From contig NZ_CP073745.1 of the NCBI RefSeq assembly GCF_024397975.1, forward strand, positions 1,886,501 to 1,950,500: a stretch of DNA of 64,000 nucleotides. The letters are read 5' to 3'. The notes beneath the pieces are model-generated. The model made no database searches. It was not told where the DNA came from and was given only the letters and a program-made list of their open reading frames with translations. Shown here piece after piece: positions 55,810 through 64,000 of the stretch. Numbering within the stretch: position 1 is the first letter of the stretch; each line of letters begins with the position of its first letter. This stretch comes from Bacterioplanoides sp. SCSIO 12839. GTDB taxonomy: Bacteria > Pseudomonadota > Gammaproteobacteria > Pseudomonadales > Oceanobacteraceae. A program made the position numbers and the translations under genes.

Positions 55810-55820
55810 AATTATCGGAA
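55810..55820 (+). repeat. AATTATCGGAA direct repeat, copy 1
   Basis: This 11-base sequence lies between the recombinase start and the modC end. The second exact copy is at 58663-58673, on the other side of the modABC genes and part of a larger dyad. Confidence 0.6.
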
Positions 55821-55884
55821 ATAAGGTACGGATTCTGCTGTCGTAATGCAAGGCGATGCAAGAGCTGGTATTGATCGTGAAAGG

Positions 55885-57003
55885 CTAGCCAATAATCGCC
55901 GTGGCTTTAATCTGCGCCATGACAGTCATGCCCGAAGCAAGCTGCAGCTGATGACAGCTTTTTCGGGTAATCATGGAATAAAGGGTTAAGTCTCCAGCTT
56001 GTAAAGTAAGCAGACTGTAGGGTGCTTGATTTTCGATCTGGCTGATCGTCATTGGCAGCCGGTTTTGTATGCTACTTGCGACTGATATTGAGGCGGTATC
56101 CAAGCTGATGCTGACATCCCGGGCCTTGATCAATACCCTTTGAACCGAGCCTGTCAGTGGAGCATCAGCAATCGAATCAGTAACCAGAGATAACCTGGGT
56201 CTGCCTGTACTATTTATCTCGTTTATATTGGCTTCGCCGATCTCCAGTTGGATCATCTGCCACTCAGGTTCAATGCCAACCACGGTACCACGCCAGATCA
56301 CCGCTGGATTCTGTTCTTTTTCATCCGAAGAGTATTGTGCCGACACCCAAGCCTCAGGAGTACCGTGATGAATCAGCTTGCCGTGATCCAAAACCAACAG
56401 CTGATCAGCCAGCTGTGCGACCTCAGCCAATGCATGAGTGACATACAACACCGGAATTTCCAGCCAGCGAAACAACTGCTGCAGATAGGTCAATAACTCT
56501 GCTTTGTGTGTGGCATCAATGGCGGCAAGTGGCTCATCCATCAGTAACAAGTCCGGGTTGGCGACCAGTGCTCGGGCAATCGCCACTCGCTGCTGTTCTC
56601 CGCCCGAGAGTTTTTCTACTCGACGGGATAACAAAGGGGATAGTTCCAGAACAGTAAACAGGGCCTGCTGTTGTTCTGAATCCATCGGAGTTTTGCTGCG
56701 CTTCAGGCCATACCGAATATTCTGCTCAACCGTTAAATGACTGAATAAACGTGCATCCTGAAACACATAACCAATGCGTCGCCGCTCCGGCGCAACAAAC
56801 TGCTGAGAGTCTTGTAATACTCGCTGATTGAGGGAGATGTCGGCGTTAACAGAACGATCCAAGCCAGCAATTAAGCGCAGCAGAGAGGTTTTACCAGAGC
56901 CCGAGTGACCACAAACCGCTGTAACTCCCTGACAAGGAACTTGCGTTTTTAATGCCAGTTGAAAATCTGGCGATGGCGAGTGATGAATATCCAAAGTTAA
57001 CAT
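55885..57003 (-). CDS. modC: Molybdate ABC transporter ATP-binding protein
   Basis: This 372-residue ATPase has Walker A GHSGSGKTS near 33-41, signature LSGGEQQR, Walker B LLLMDEPLAAID and a switch His in VTHA. The C-terminal Mop/TOBE domain covers about 300-370 and ends VMAQIKATAIIG, as in ModC. It powers molybdate import. It follows modB with 5 bases between, so modABC is one operon in the order A-B-C. No modE regulator gene is nearby. Confidence 0.94.
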   Translation of the reverse strand: MLTLDIHHSPSPDFQLALKTQVPCQGVTAVCGHSGSGKTSLLRLIAGLDRSVNADISLNQRVLQDSQQFVAPERRRIGYVFQDARLFSHLTVEQNIRYGLKRSKTPMDSEQQQALFTVLELSPLLSRRVEKLSGGEQQRVAIARALVANPDLLLMDEPLAAIDATHKAELLTYLQQLFRWLEIPVLYVTHALAEVAQLADQLLVLDHGKLIHHGTPEAWVSAQYSSDEKEQNPAVIWRGTVVGIEPEWQMIQLEIGEANINEINSTGRPRLSLVTDSIADAPLTGSVQRVLIKARDVSISLDTASISVASSIQNRLPMTISQIENQAPYSLLTLQAGDLTLYSMITRKSCHQLQLASGMTVMAQIKATAIIG

Positions 57004-57008
57004 AAGTC

Positions 57009-57725
57009 TCAGCGCCAGATGGTGGTTCGACTGGAGGGGCGCAACGCATACAGACCCAACAAGATAATCAAAGAAAAACCAACCAACAAGCCGGACAGCC
57101 AGTGTGCACGACCATATTGCAGGGATTCAACCTGTTCGTAAATCTGTACCGATAATACCTGGGTTTCTCCGGGAATATTGCCGCCAATCATCAGCACCAC
57201 GCCAAATTCCCCCAAGGTATGAGCAAAACCAAGAATGGCAGCGCTGATAAAACCGGGCTTAGCGAGTGGCAATACAATACTGAAAAATCGATCCCAAGGT
57301 CCGGCCCCCAGCATTTGGGCCACTTCTATTGGCTTAGGGCCAATGGCTTCAAAGGCATTTTGCAGTGGCTGCACCACAAAAGGTAATGAATAGATAACAG
57401 AAGCCACCACCAGTCCGGTGAAAGTAAATGGCAGGTAGCCCAAGCCTAGAAATTCAGTCAGCTGGCCAATAACACCACCCGGCCCCATGGCAATCAGTAG
57501 ATAAAAGCCCAGCACTGTTGGTGGCAGCACCAGCGGCATGGAAACCAGCGCCGTTACCACACCACGTAGACGGCTTTGACCGCCAGCCAGCCATAACGCC
57601 AGAGGCGTGGATATCAGCAGCAACAACAGAGTTGATAGGGCGGCCAGCTTCAACGTCAGCCAGATGGCTTGCCAGTCTTCGGGCAGCAATACAAACGGCA
57701 GCAGTGTATCGAATGATTCAGTCAT
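57009..57725 (-). CDS. modB: Molybdate ABC transporter permease
   Basis: This 238-residue inner membrane protein has five to six helices and the binding-protein-dependent permease motif [25 protein letters not shown] near 135-160 (EAA loop). The phrase [20 protein letters not shown] is specific for ModB. It overlaps modA by 8 bases. Confidence 0.95.
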   Translation of the reverse strand: MTESFDTLLPFVLLPEDWQAIWLTLKLAALSTLLLLLISTPLALWLAGGQSRLRGVVTALVSMPLVLPPTVLGFYLLIAMGPGGVIGQLTEFLGLGYLPFTFTGLVVASVIYSLPFVVQPLQNAFEAIGPKPIEVAQMLGAGPWDRFFSIVLPLAKPGFISAAILGFAHTLGEFGVVLMIGGNIPGETQVLSVQIYEQVESLQYGRAHWLSGLLVGFSLIILLGLYALRPSSRTTIWR

Positions 57726-58572
57726 AAGCGTCTACCGAATCGTTTGCTGGTAGGGCTTTTTCTGACGGGCTTGTTTCTGCCGAATCTTTTGTCACATAAC
57801 CATGCGCCTGAATAATCGTTTGCCCGCGTTCAGAGAGAATAAAGGCAATAAAAGCCTGGGAGGCTTGATAAGCAATGGATAAATTATCGGAAATATCAGG
57901 ACTATTATGGGGAGGCTGCTTTGTTGAATTACCCAGCAGCACCAGATCCTGGCGGATCGGCTGATGCAGCGTTTGAGGAACCAACCGATACTGAACGGAC
58001 AAACCAGAAGACTGGACAACCTGAGAAAGCGCGACCAAAGCGTAATCGACGGAGCCAGCGACTAAAAACTGATACGCCTGGGAGATATTTTCACCTTTAA
58101 TAAGTCGCGGTGGAAAATCCGTTAGCTCGGCCAGGGCTTGTTGTGCTGCCAATCCATAGGGCGCCAGCTTGGGGTTGGCAACTGACAGAGTTTTGATGGA
58201 TTGATTGGTTAAAAGCGATAAAGACAAAGGCTCGGAGCTATGGCTGCTGCTGGCCAGTACTAAGCGGCCAGCAGCATAAGTTTGCTGTGATCCGGGAGCC
58301 GCAAATCCCAGCTGAATCAGCTTGGCAGGTTTATCCTGATCCGCCGACAGAAACACATCATAAGGCGCGCCATGTTGAATTTGAGCGAATAACTTTCCGG
58401 ATGACCCGGTGGTGATACGCACTGAATGCCCGGACATCGCTTCAAAATCTTTGGCGAGTTGTTTTGCTGTTGCCACAAAGTTAGACGCCACGGCGACAGA
58501 GATATCGGCCGAGCGAGTCAGCGGACTGATAACAAACAGAGAAACAATAAACAGAAGGCGTAAATGGGTCAT
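57718..58572 (-). CDS. modA: Molybdate-binding periplasmic protein
   Basis: The start is placed at the ATG at 58572 ([13 protein letters not shown]), which begins a normal signal peptide (cleavage near residue 22, TRSADIS); the longer frame is unlikely. The 284-residue protein has the ModA core: [43 protein letters not shown] and a C-terminal [17 protein letters not shown] 30-residue polar tail extends beyond the usual end. It binds molybdate or tungstate in the periplasm for ModBC. Confidence 0.93.
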   Translation of the reverse strand: MTHLRLLFIVSLFVISPLTRSADISVAVASNFVATAKQLAKDFEAMSGHSVRITTGSSGKLFAQIQHGAPYDVFLSADQDKPAKLIQLGFAAPGSQQTYAAGRLVLASSSHSSEPLSLSLLTNQSIKTLSVANPKLAPYGLAAQQALAELTDFPPRLIKGENISQAYQFLVAGSVDYALVALSQVVQSSGLSVQYRLVPQTLHQPIRQDLVLLGNSTKQPPHNSPDISDNLSIAYQASQAFIAFILSERGQTIIQAHGYVTKDSAETSPSEKALPANDSVDAYD

Positions 58573-58650
58573 GCGGCGAGTCTGGTATAAACCGTATCGA
58601 AAGACAAGAACGCAGGAAGTATTCGCATTATTTTGCAACATTCTATTTAT

Positions 58651-58672
58651 TCCGATAATACCAATTATCGGA
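58651..58672. promoter_or_regulatory. ModE-box-like dyad upstream of modA
   Basis: TCCGATAA (58651-58658) and its exact complement TTATCGGA (58665-58672) are separated by 6 bases, about 80 bases before the modA ATG. The layout CGATA-n8-TATCG resembles ModE boxes (half-sites CGnTATATA with a 6-7 base gap), suggesting molybdate-dependent repression. A further half-site GTATCGGA begins at 58674. The arrangement ATAA-n6-TTAT is also that of a tyrosine-recombinase core site. Confidence 0.5.
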
Positions 58673-58673
58673 A
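58663..58673 (+). repeat. AATTATCGGAA direct repeat, copy 2
   Basis: This is the exact second copy of the 11-base sequence at 55810-55820, overlapping the right arm of the dyad upstream of modA. Confidence 0.6.
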
Positions 58674-58864
58674 GTATCGGAGTGTTAACCGCACCCTAAT
58701 TGGCTAGTAAAGACAGACATCCTTTTATATGGGTATGCTTATGATTGCAGAATGGTCGCTTAAGAAAACTATCCGTATAACCTTCAAGCACTTACTCTAT
58801 TTAATGAATGCGAATTCTGCTCTTAATCCGTAGTCTTGCCAGTGGTTTTTTTGTCAGATTACGG

Positions 58865-58878
58865 TAGACTTCGCGCCC
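58865..58878 (+). promoter_or_regulatory. Probable rapA promoter: -10 and discriminator
   Basis: TAGACT (58865-58870) followed by TCGCGCCC lies about 35 bases before the rapA start; a T-rich stretch precedes it where the -35 would be. Confidence 0.4.
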
Positions 58879-58912
58879 TTTTCATTCAGCAGCAAGCAGG
58901 TATCGTGACACC

Positions 58913-61690
58913 ATGTATTCAGTAGGTCAGCGTTGGATTAGTGAAGCCGAGACGGATTTGGGCTTAGGGTTAATTCAGGATGTTGATTTCAGAATGGTGA
59001 CCGTGTATTTCCCGGTTATCGACGATGTTCGCACCTACTCCAAAGAAGGTGCCCCGCTGACCCGTGTTCGTTTTAAAGTGGGCGATGTTATCCCGCTGCA
59101 AGACGGCACTAGCATCACCATCAGTGAAATTCAGGAGCAAAACGACATCATTTTCTATGGTGATGAAGACCGTTTTGTGCCAGAAACACATCTGAGTGGC
59201 CAAATTCAGCTGAATCAGCCAACCGAGCGTCTGTTCTCTGGTCAGATTGATAACAACAATTTGTATGAGTTGCGTCAAATCGCCCTGCAGCAACTCAGTA
59301 AACTACGTAAACGCCCTTTTTATGGCTTACTGGGTGGTCGGACGTCGCTGTTAGCACACCAGTTATATATTGCAGAACAAGTCACTCAGGATGCCATTCC
59401 CCGCGTATTATTAGCCGATGAAGTGGGTTTAGGTAAAACCATCGAGGCTGGCCTGATTTTGCACCGCCTGATGCTACAACAGCGCATCTCGCGGGTTATG
59501 ATCATGGTACCAGATCATTTGCTGCACCAGTGGCTGGTCGAAATGATTCGCCGCTTCAATCTGCGTTTCACTATTGTTGATCGCGCTATGGTTGCTGAAA
59601 ACAAACTGATGGCGATGGAAGGTGAAGCCAGCAATATGTTCTCTGATAGCCAGCTATTCTTGTGCCCGCTGTCGATTGCGACACAAACGGAAGTGGCGGC
59701 ACAAATGCTGTCGGTCGATTGGGACATGTTGGTTGTTGACGAAGCTCACCACCTGGAATGGGATGAAGACGGTCATGATGACGCTTATGGCTTAGTTGAT
59801 CAGCTGTCGGCTAAAACAGCGGGCTTACTGCTGTTGACTGCAACACCAGAACAGCTGGGCATTAATGGTCACTTTGCTCGCTTGCGCCTGCTGGACCCGG
59901 AACGTTATCCAAGCCTGGAGCAGTTCCTGAATGAGCAGCAACAGTATCAACCGGTTGCTGAACTGGCGTCGGCATTAACCGGCGATGCGGCTTTAACCGC
60001 AGAGCAACAAAATGCCCTGGCCGCCCTGCTGCCAGACATGGCTGATAGCGATGATCGTACCAAGCAGCTGGAAACCCTGATTGACCGTCGCGGCCCAGGT
60101 CGCGCCCTGTACCGTAATACCCGCCACGGTGTAAGCGGTTTCCCGCAGCGCCTGCCGGCAATCAACTACCTGCCCGCACCGCCTTTTGTTGATGATCTGC
60201 CGGTCAGCGTTGAACAGGGGCTATTCCCTGAGTTAGGTATTAATGGCTGGGAAAACAGCGACCCACGCTGCGATTGGCTGATGGATATTCTGTCGCAGCA
60301 CAAGAAAGATAAGATCGTACTGATCTGTCATTCGGCGCAGACCGTACTCGATCTGGAAAAATTGCTGTGGGAGATACACGCCACGCCAGCTGCGGTATTC
60401 CACGAAAATATGGACCTGGTTGAGCGCGATCGTGCTGCGGCCTACTTTGCTGACCACGACCAGGGCGCACGCATTCTGCTGTGTTCTGAGATTGGTAGCG
60501 AAGGCCGTAACTTCCAGTTCGCCCATCATCTGGTGTTGTTTGATCTGCCATTTAATTGCGATTTGCTTGAGCAGCGTATTGGTCGACTGGATCGTATTGG
60601 TCAGAAGCACGATATTCAGATTCATATTCCGGCATTTGAAAACCACATCAGCGGTCGTTGGGCGCAGCTTCTGAATGATGGTTTAGACAGCTTCTCACGC
60701 CCGAATCCGGCCGCTCAACCGCTGCTGGAAAAACACAAGGTAGCGATTGAGCAAGCTTTGCTGAGTCAGGATGATCTTGCTCCATTATTGGATCAGCTCA
60801 GCAGCGAACGGGATGAATTATTGCAGGCACTGGAAGATGGCCGTGACCGTCTGCTTGAATTGCACTCCTGCCATCCGACCCGGGCACGCCAGCTGGCGCA
60901 GGAAATGACCATTACCCATATTGAAGATGAGGCGGAGCTAAACGACTTTATTGAGTTATTCGCGGATGCTTTTGGTCTGGATCTGGTCGATCTGGGTGGT
61001 GAGTGCATCACCATTGCACCGGGTGATCACATGCTGGTGCCGGATATGCCACACCTGCCGGAAGATGGTTTTATGGCGACCACCAATCGTGATGTGGCCC
61101 TGTCACGCGACGACGTGCAATTCCTGAGCTGGGAGCACCCGTTTATCGATCAGGCGCTGGAGTTGATTGTCAGCAGCCCTTCAGGCAATGCGGCCGTCGG
61201 TTATATCGAAGACCATGGTCATAAGACCGGCGATTGTTTTATTCAGCTGCAATTTGTTGCCCAGTGCGCGGCACCAAAAGCATTACAAGTTGAGCGTTAT
61301 CTGCCACCGAATGCCATGCACTTGATGATGACACCCAAAGGTGATCTGGCGGTGAATGAGCCTGAGTCGTTACCAGGCTTCGCCCTGCCACTGAAAAAAG
61401 GCACCGCTCGCGGCCTGGTTGAGCAAAAAACGGATGAGGTCCAGCCGCTAATCCATAAGCTAGAGAAGTTGGGCGCAGGCCAATTAAGCAAGATGGTGGC
61501 GCGCGCTGAAGCCAAGGCAGAAGAAGCCTTCGACTCTCGATTGGAGCGATTACAGGCATTATCTCAGCAGAACCCGAATATTCCGGCGCAGCTGGTTGAT
61601 GCCGTTAAGCAAGAGCGTGACCAGGTGCTGGCCGCGATCCGTGATTCGCAACTGATTCTCGATAGTGTGCGCCTGGTATTTTGCGGCTAA
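58913..61690 (+). CDS. rapA: RNA polymerase-associated recycling ATPase RapA
   Basis: This 925-residue Swi2/Snf2 ATPase binds RNA polymerase and helps release stalled enzyme for reuse. The N-terminal Tudor-like domains lie at about 1-110; the helicase core has DEVGLGKTIEAGL near 168-180 (Walker A), the DEAH box VVDEAHHLEWD near 272-282, and motifs V-VI in GSEGRNFQF and EQRIGRLDRIGQ near 530-565. A C-terminal RapA-specific domain follows. It is close to the usual 940-970 residues. It is monocistronic and convergent with the second recombinase gene. Confidence 0.96.
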   Translation: MYSVGQRWISEAETDLGLGLIQDVDFRMVTVYFPVIDDVRTYSKEGAPLTRVRFKVGDVIPLQDGTSITISEIQEQNDIIFYGDEDRFVPETHLSGQIQLNQPTERLFSGQIDNNNLYELRQIALQQLSKLRKRPFYGLLGGRTSLLAHQLYIAEQVTQDAIPRVLLADEVGLGKTIEAGLILHRLMLQQRISRVMIMVPDHLLHQWLVEMIRRFNLRFTIVDRAMVAENKLMAMEGEASNMFSDSQLFLCPLSIATQTEVAAQMLSVDWDMLVVDEAHHLEWDEDGHDDAYGLVDQLSAKTAGLLLLTATPEQLGINGHFARLRLLDPERYPSLEQFLNEQQQYQPVAELASALTGDAALTAEQQNALAALLPDMADSDDRTKQLETLIDRRGPGRALYRNTRHGVSGFPQRLPAINYLPAPPFVDDLPVSVEQGLFPELGINGWENSDPRCDWLMDILSQHKKDKIVLICHSAQTVLDLEKLLWEIHATPAAVFHENMDLVERDRAAAYFADHDQGARILLCSEIGSEGRNFQFAHHLVLFDLPFNCDLLEQRIGRLDRIGQKHDIQIHIPAFENHISGRWAQLLNDGLDSFSRPNPAAQPLLEKHKVAIEQALLSQDDLAPLLDQLSSERDELLQALEDGRDRLLELHSCHPTRARQLAQEMTITHIEDEAELNDFIELFADAFGLDLVDLGGECITIAPGDHMLVPDMPHLPEDGFMATTNRDVALSRDDVQFLSWEHPFIDQALELIVSSPSGNAAVGYIEDHGHKTGDCFIQLQFVAQCAAPKALQVERYLPPNAMHLMMTPKGDLAVNEPESLPGFALPLKKGTARGLVEQKTDEVQPLIHKLEKLGAGQLSKMVARAEAKAEEAFDSRLERLQALSQQNPNIPAQLVDAVKQERDQVLAAIRDSQLILDSVRLVFCG

Positions 61691-61706
61691 GGCCTGGTAG
61701 TAGTAC

Positions 61707-62696
61707 TTAGTCAAGCTCCGCCTGAGACTGCTCAAGCAGCATCTCGGGCGCAAACGGGGTTGTGCTATCCACATAGCGCAGCGCCGATTTCACATCGCGC
61801 CAGCCAACATATTCCATCAGAGATTTAATATCCCACCCTTGCCTGCTGGCCCAATTAGCAAAGCCACGTCGTAAAGAGTGGCTGCTAAACGCTTCAGTAT
61901 TATTGATATCAGCAACGCGACAGCACTGGCGCAAAATATGGGTAATACTAGAGGGATGTAATTCCTGACTACCAATATTGCCCCAGCGATCTATCTTGCG
62001 AAACACTGGGCCATCGGTCACTCCAGAAGCTTCTTGCCAGTCCTGATAGGCCGTTACCGGACAAAGCTGCCTGAGCGCCGGAACAAAATATTGCCTGCCC
62101 TGCTGGCCTGCCACCCCTCGATCCCCCTTGCTTCTCGGAATGTTAATTGTCATTCCTCTGCTGTGTTCAACCTGAATGTGCTCAAACCTGACGCGCGACA
62201 GCTCATCACTGCGGAAGGCTCGCCAGAAGCCCATTAGCAACAGAGATCGGTTTCTAAGTGCTGTCAGTGATGAGGCCGCCTCACTTTCTGGTTGTTCCAG
62301 ACTATTCACAATCAACTGCAACTGCTGCAACTCAATCGGCTTCGCCTGTTTTTGAATGGTCGGGTGAAGCTCGGCAATGCCTTTGAGTACCTTTTTTACG
62401 TAAGGCGTTTTGGTGGGGTCGGCAAATCCTTGCTGCTGATGCCAGGCCGCAAGTCCAGCCAGGCGCTGGCGCAAGGTTGCAGCGGAATGCTTGTCAGCAA
62501 AAGCGACCAGGTAGCGGGCTATCTCCTCCGAGGTGGTTGGCAGCATACCTCCCCATGCTGTTTCAAAGTGCTCTACCGCTGAGCGATAGCTTTTCCGGGT
62601 GTTTTCCCGGGTGGCAGCATGCAGGTAGTCATCCAGGGCGATATCCACTGAGCCATTTGCTGCTGTATTGCTGAGCTTTTTCAAGGGCTTATGCAA
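61707..62696 (-). CDS. Tyrosine recombinase of the KfrA-linked island type
   Basis: This 329-residue recombinase has a SAM-like core-binding region (about 18-110, TRENTRKSYRSAVEHF) and catalytic domain (about 120-310). Active-site residues are Arg162 (FRSDEL), His273-x-x-Arg276 (SHSLRRGF), Trp299 in place of the second His (GWRDVKS) and nucleophile Tyr308 (LRYVD). It probably starts at TTG (MHKPLKK), as no ATG is available before the conserved core. It is divergent from the KfrA-like gene. Such pairs are met at edges of integrated islands; here it probably belongs to an element continuing to the right. Its own left neighbour, rapA, is core. Confidence 0.88.
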   Translation of the reverse strand: MHKPLKKLSNTAANGSVDIALDDYLHAATRENTRKSYRSAVEHFETAWGGMLPTTSEEIARYLVAFADKHSAATLRQRLAGLAAWHQQQGFADPTKTPYVKKVLKGIAELHPTIQKQAKPIELQQLQLIVNSLEQPESEAASSLTALRNRSLLLMGFWRAFRSDELSRVRFEHIQVEHSRGMTINIPRSKGDRGVAGQQGRQYFVPALRQLCPVTAYQDWQEASGVTDGPVFRKIDRWGNIGSQELHPSSITHILRQCCRVADINNTEAFSSHSLRRGFANWASRQGWDIKSLMEYVGWRDVKSALRYVDSTTPFAPEMLLEQSQAELD

Positions 62697-62851
62697 ACCT
62701 TTTCGCTATTCACATTTAATAATGTGTAATTATCTTAAGTTAATTTAGTAAATTCAATTTTAAATTTATTATGATTTTTAGAATGTAAATACGTAGTATG
62801 TAATACAGTACGTAATAGATTAAAATCCCTTTCAGAAAAACGGTGAAAATC
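62697..62851. promoter_or_regulatory. AT-rich divergent intergenic region of the recombinase/KfrA pair
   Basis: This 155-base gap is far richer in A and T than its surroundings and must hold both promoters. A 25-base imperfect dyad begins and ends with TACGTA (62790-62814), a likely autoregulatory operator for the KfrA-like protein or a recombination site. No coding frame is supported here. Confidence 0.55.
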
Positions 62852-63922
62852 ATGGCCAGAGGCGGAATAAATAAGCAGCGGGTAATGCAGGCACGGGAAA
62901 CCTTGCTCAGCCAGGGCAAACACCCCTCAATTGATGCCGTACGGGTCGTATTGGGAAATACCGGCTCCAAATCCACCATTCATCGCTATCTGCGGGAGAT
63001 TGAGCAGGAGCTGAAAGTCAGTCAGGATTCATCCGGCACCACACGATTGAGCCAGCCACTCACAGAGCTGGTTGGCCGATTGGCAGACACTCTGCAGCAA
63101 GAAGCCAGGCAAGCCATAGAGTTAGCCGACCAGCAACACCAACAGGAACAACTGGCGTTTAGTCAGCGCCTTGGGGATTTAAATAAAGAGAATCAGCAAC
63201 TACAGCAGCAATTACAGGCCTGCCAGGAACAGCTTGCTCATACTCAACAAGAAAGAGATCAAGCATTGGCAGATAAACAGGCCGTGCAACAAGAGCTGAA
63301 CACCAGCCAGCAGCACCAGGCTCGCTTCGCAGCCGTCGAGATTGAGCAGCAAAAACAGATTGAATCGTTAGAAGAAAAACACCGTCATAGCCGTGAGGCA
63401 CTGAATCACTACCGGGATTCGGTACAGCAGCAGCGTGAACAGGATATTCGCCAGCATGAGCAGCAGCGCCAGCAGCTACAGGTGGAGATTCGAGCGCTAC
63501 AGCATACCATCAGTGTACAGCAAACCAGCTTGTCGCAACTGAACAATCAGAATGGGCAGCTACAGGCAGATTATAGTCACACTCAACAGCGATCAAAGGA
63601 CCTTCAGCAACAGCTGAAAACACTACAACAGTCGAGCGAGCAAACCACTCAACAGCTGACCAGCACCCAGCAATCGTATAGCCAGTTACAGCTAGAGCAC
63701 GATCAACTGCAGAACAACAACCAGCAGCTGAAGCAGCAATACCAAGAACAACAGCTTCTGGCCGCTAACGACAGCCAAACACTAAGCGCAAAAATCGATG
63801 AGGAAGTCAGCCGCCTGCAGCAAGCACAACTGGAAATTACCGCGTTAAAAGCACAGGTGATGAGCAAGGATGAGATGCTGGAGCGGCTGCTCGACGCCAA
63901 TAAAAAAGCCAGAACAGAATAA
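62852..63922 (+). CDS. KfrA-type DNA-binding protein with long coiled coil
   Basis: The start is set at the ATG at 62852 (MARGGINKQRVMQARE), the typical beginning of the family; a GTG three codons upstream is open but less likely. Residues 1-55 form the KfrA_N winged-helix-like DNA-binding domain (GKHPSIDAVRVVLGNTGSKSTIHRYL). The remaining 300 residues are an almost unbroken glutamine-rich coiled coil with heptad leucines. KfrA of plasmids represses its own gene and supports partitioning; chromosomal copies next to a tyrosine recombinase are thought to regulate an integrated element. The 356-residue size is within the family's wide range. Confidence 0.85.
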   Translation: MARGGINKQRVMQARETLLSQGKHPSIDAVRVVLGNTGSKSTIHRYLREIEQELKVSQDSSGTTRLSQPLTELVGRLADTLQQEARQAIELADQQHQQEQLAFSQRLGDLNKENQQLQQQLQACQEQLAHTQQERDQALADKQAVQQELNTSQQHQARFAAVEIEQQKQIESLEEKHRHSREALNHYRDSVQQQREQDIRQHEQQRQQLQVEIRALQHTISVQQTSLSQLNNQNGQLQADYSHTQQRSKDLQQQLKTLQQSSEQTTQQLTSTQQSYSQLQLEHDQLQNNNQQLKQQYQEQQLLAANDSQTLSAKIDEEVSRLQQAQLEITALKAQVMSKDEMLERLLDANKKARTE

Positions 63923-63936
63923 ATCTGTTCTGGCTT
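63906..63936 (+). terminator. Terminator hairpin overlapping the KfrA-like stop codon
   Basis: The 12-bp stem AAGCCAGAACAG (63906-63917) / CTGTTCTGGCTT (63925-63936) with a 7-base loop contains the stop TAA in the loop region. The following T-tract is short. Confidence 0.75.
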
Positions 63937-63946
63937 TGTATGGCTA

Positions 63947-63958
63947 CTAAGCGCTTAG
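63947..63958. other. Perfect 12-bp palindrome near the right edge
   Basis: CTAAGCGCTTAG is fully self-complementary and lies 24 bases past the KfrA-like stop. It may be an operator or part of the next promoter; the gene it would serve is outside the window. Confidence 0.35.
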
Positions 63959-64000
63959 CGTAAATCGCGTGAACTAATACAAATTAACCGCGCGGCGTAC

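Noticed and set aside
63140-63900. CAG/CAA-rich stretch as a DNA-level repeat
   Set aside because: It is the coding sequence of a glutamine-rich coiled coil; no fixed period or exact repeated unit is seen.

Overview
The window is a stretch of gammaproteobacterial chromosome. It most resembles a marine Oceanospirillales-type bacterium (Thalassolituus/Oceanobacter-like); that is judged from protein relatedness and from blocks of gene order shared with Pseudomonas (rlmA/holC/valS, comEC-exbB-exbD-msbA-lpxK-Trm112-murB, lolC/lolD), not from a database search. Genes are dense on both strands. No tRNA, rRNA, CRISPR array or insertion sequence was recognised, and the only gene-poor gaps of about 300 bases are 3348-3653 (which holds a decayed HepT gene) and 22817-23108 (a multi-hairpin intergenic segment).

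Region by region: (1) 1-1442 is the 3' end of an AT-rich ATPase-TOPRIM gene of anti-phage type, the visible end of an accessory island to the left. (2) 1583-11063 is core: DUF3297 protein, a coniferyl-aldehyde-type dehydrogenase, the minus-strand run dapE-rlmA-holC-hypothetical-valS, and hpt. Behind valS hangs a small MNT/HepT toxin-antitoxin-like pair in which the HepT half is frameshifted. (3) 11213-13450 is a PepSY/DUF3649/DUF3325 iron-type membrane operon with a Fur-box-like site. (4) 13569-19457 is a complete RND efflux operon (outer membrane lipoprotein, membrane fusion protein, permease). (5) 19452-27702 is a mixed region: MOSC protein, SulP transporter, pdxB, an alpha/beta hydrolase with a PilZ-like tail, two secreted unknowns and an agmatine-deiminase-family enzyme. 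(6) 27817-38589 is an envelope block: LolC/F-LolD lipoprotein export, DUF2062, ComEC DNA uptake, ExbB/ExbD, MsbA, LpxK, Trm112-like, a low-molecular-weight phosphatase and MurB. (7) 38613-46889 holds xthA, a periplasmic-binding-protein/histidine-kinase pair facing a second binding protein, mltD, a methyltransferase and dnaQ. (8) 46903-53464 holds nhaB, a ChpA-N-terminus-like helical protein with a small membrane protein, thiI and phaB. (9) 53564-61690 holds a twin PilJ-domain periplasmic protein, a chromosomal tyrosine recombinase, the modABC molybdate transporter and rapA. (10) 61707-64000 is a divergent tyrosine recombinase/KfrA-like pair that probably marks the edge of another accessory island running out of the window to the right.

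The most interesting points are the two island edges, the decaying MNT/HepT pair coupled to valS, the transporter-less binding-protein/kinase module, an 11-bp direct repeat flanking the mod operon beside a recombinase gene, and a recurrent promoter architecture (a -10 box followed by a CGCGCCC-like discriminator) in front of at least eight operons.
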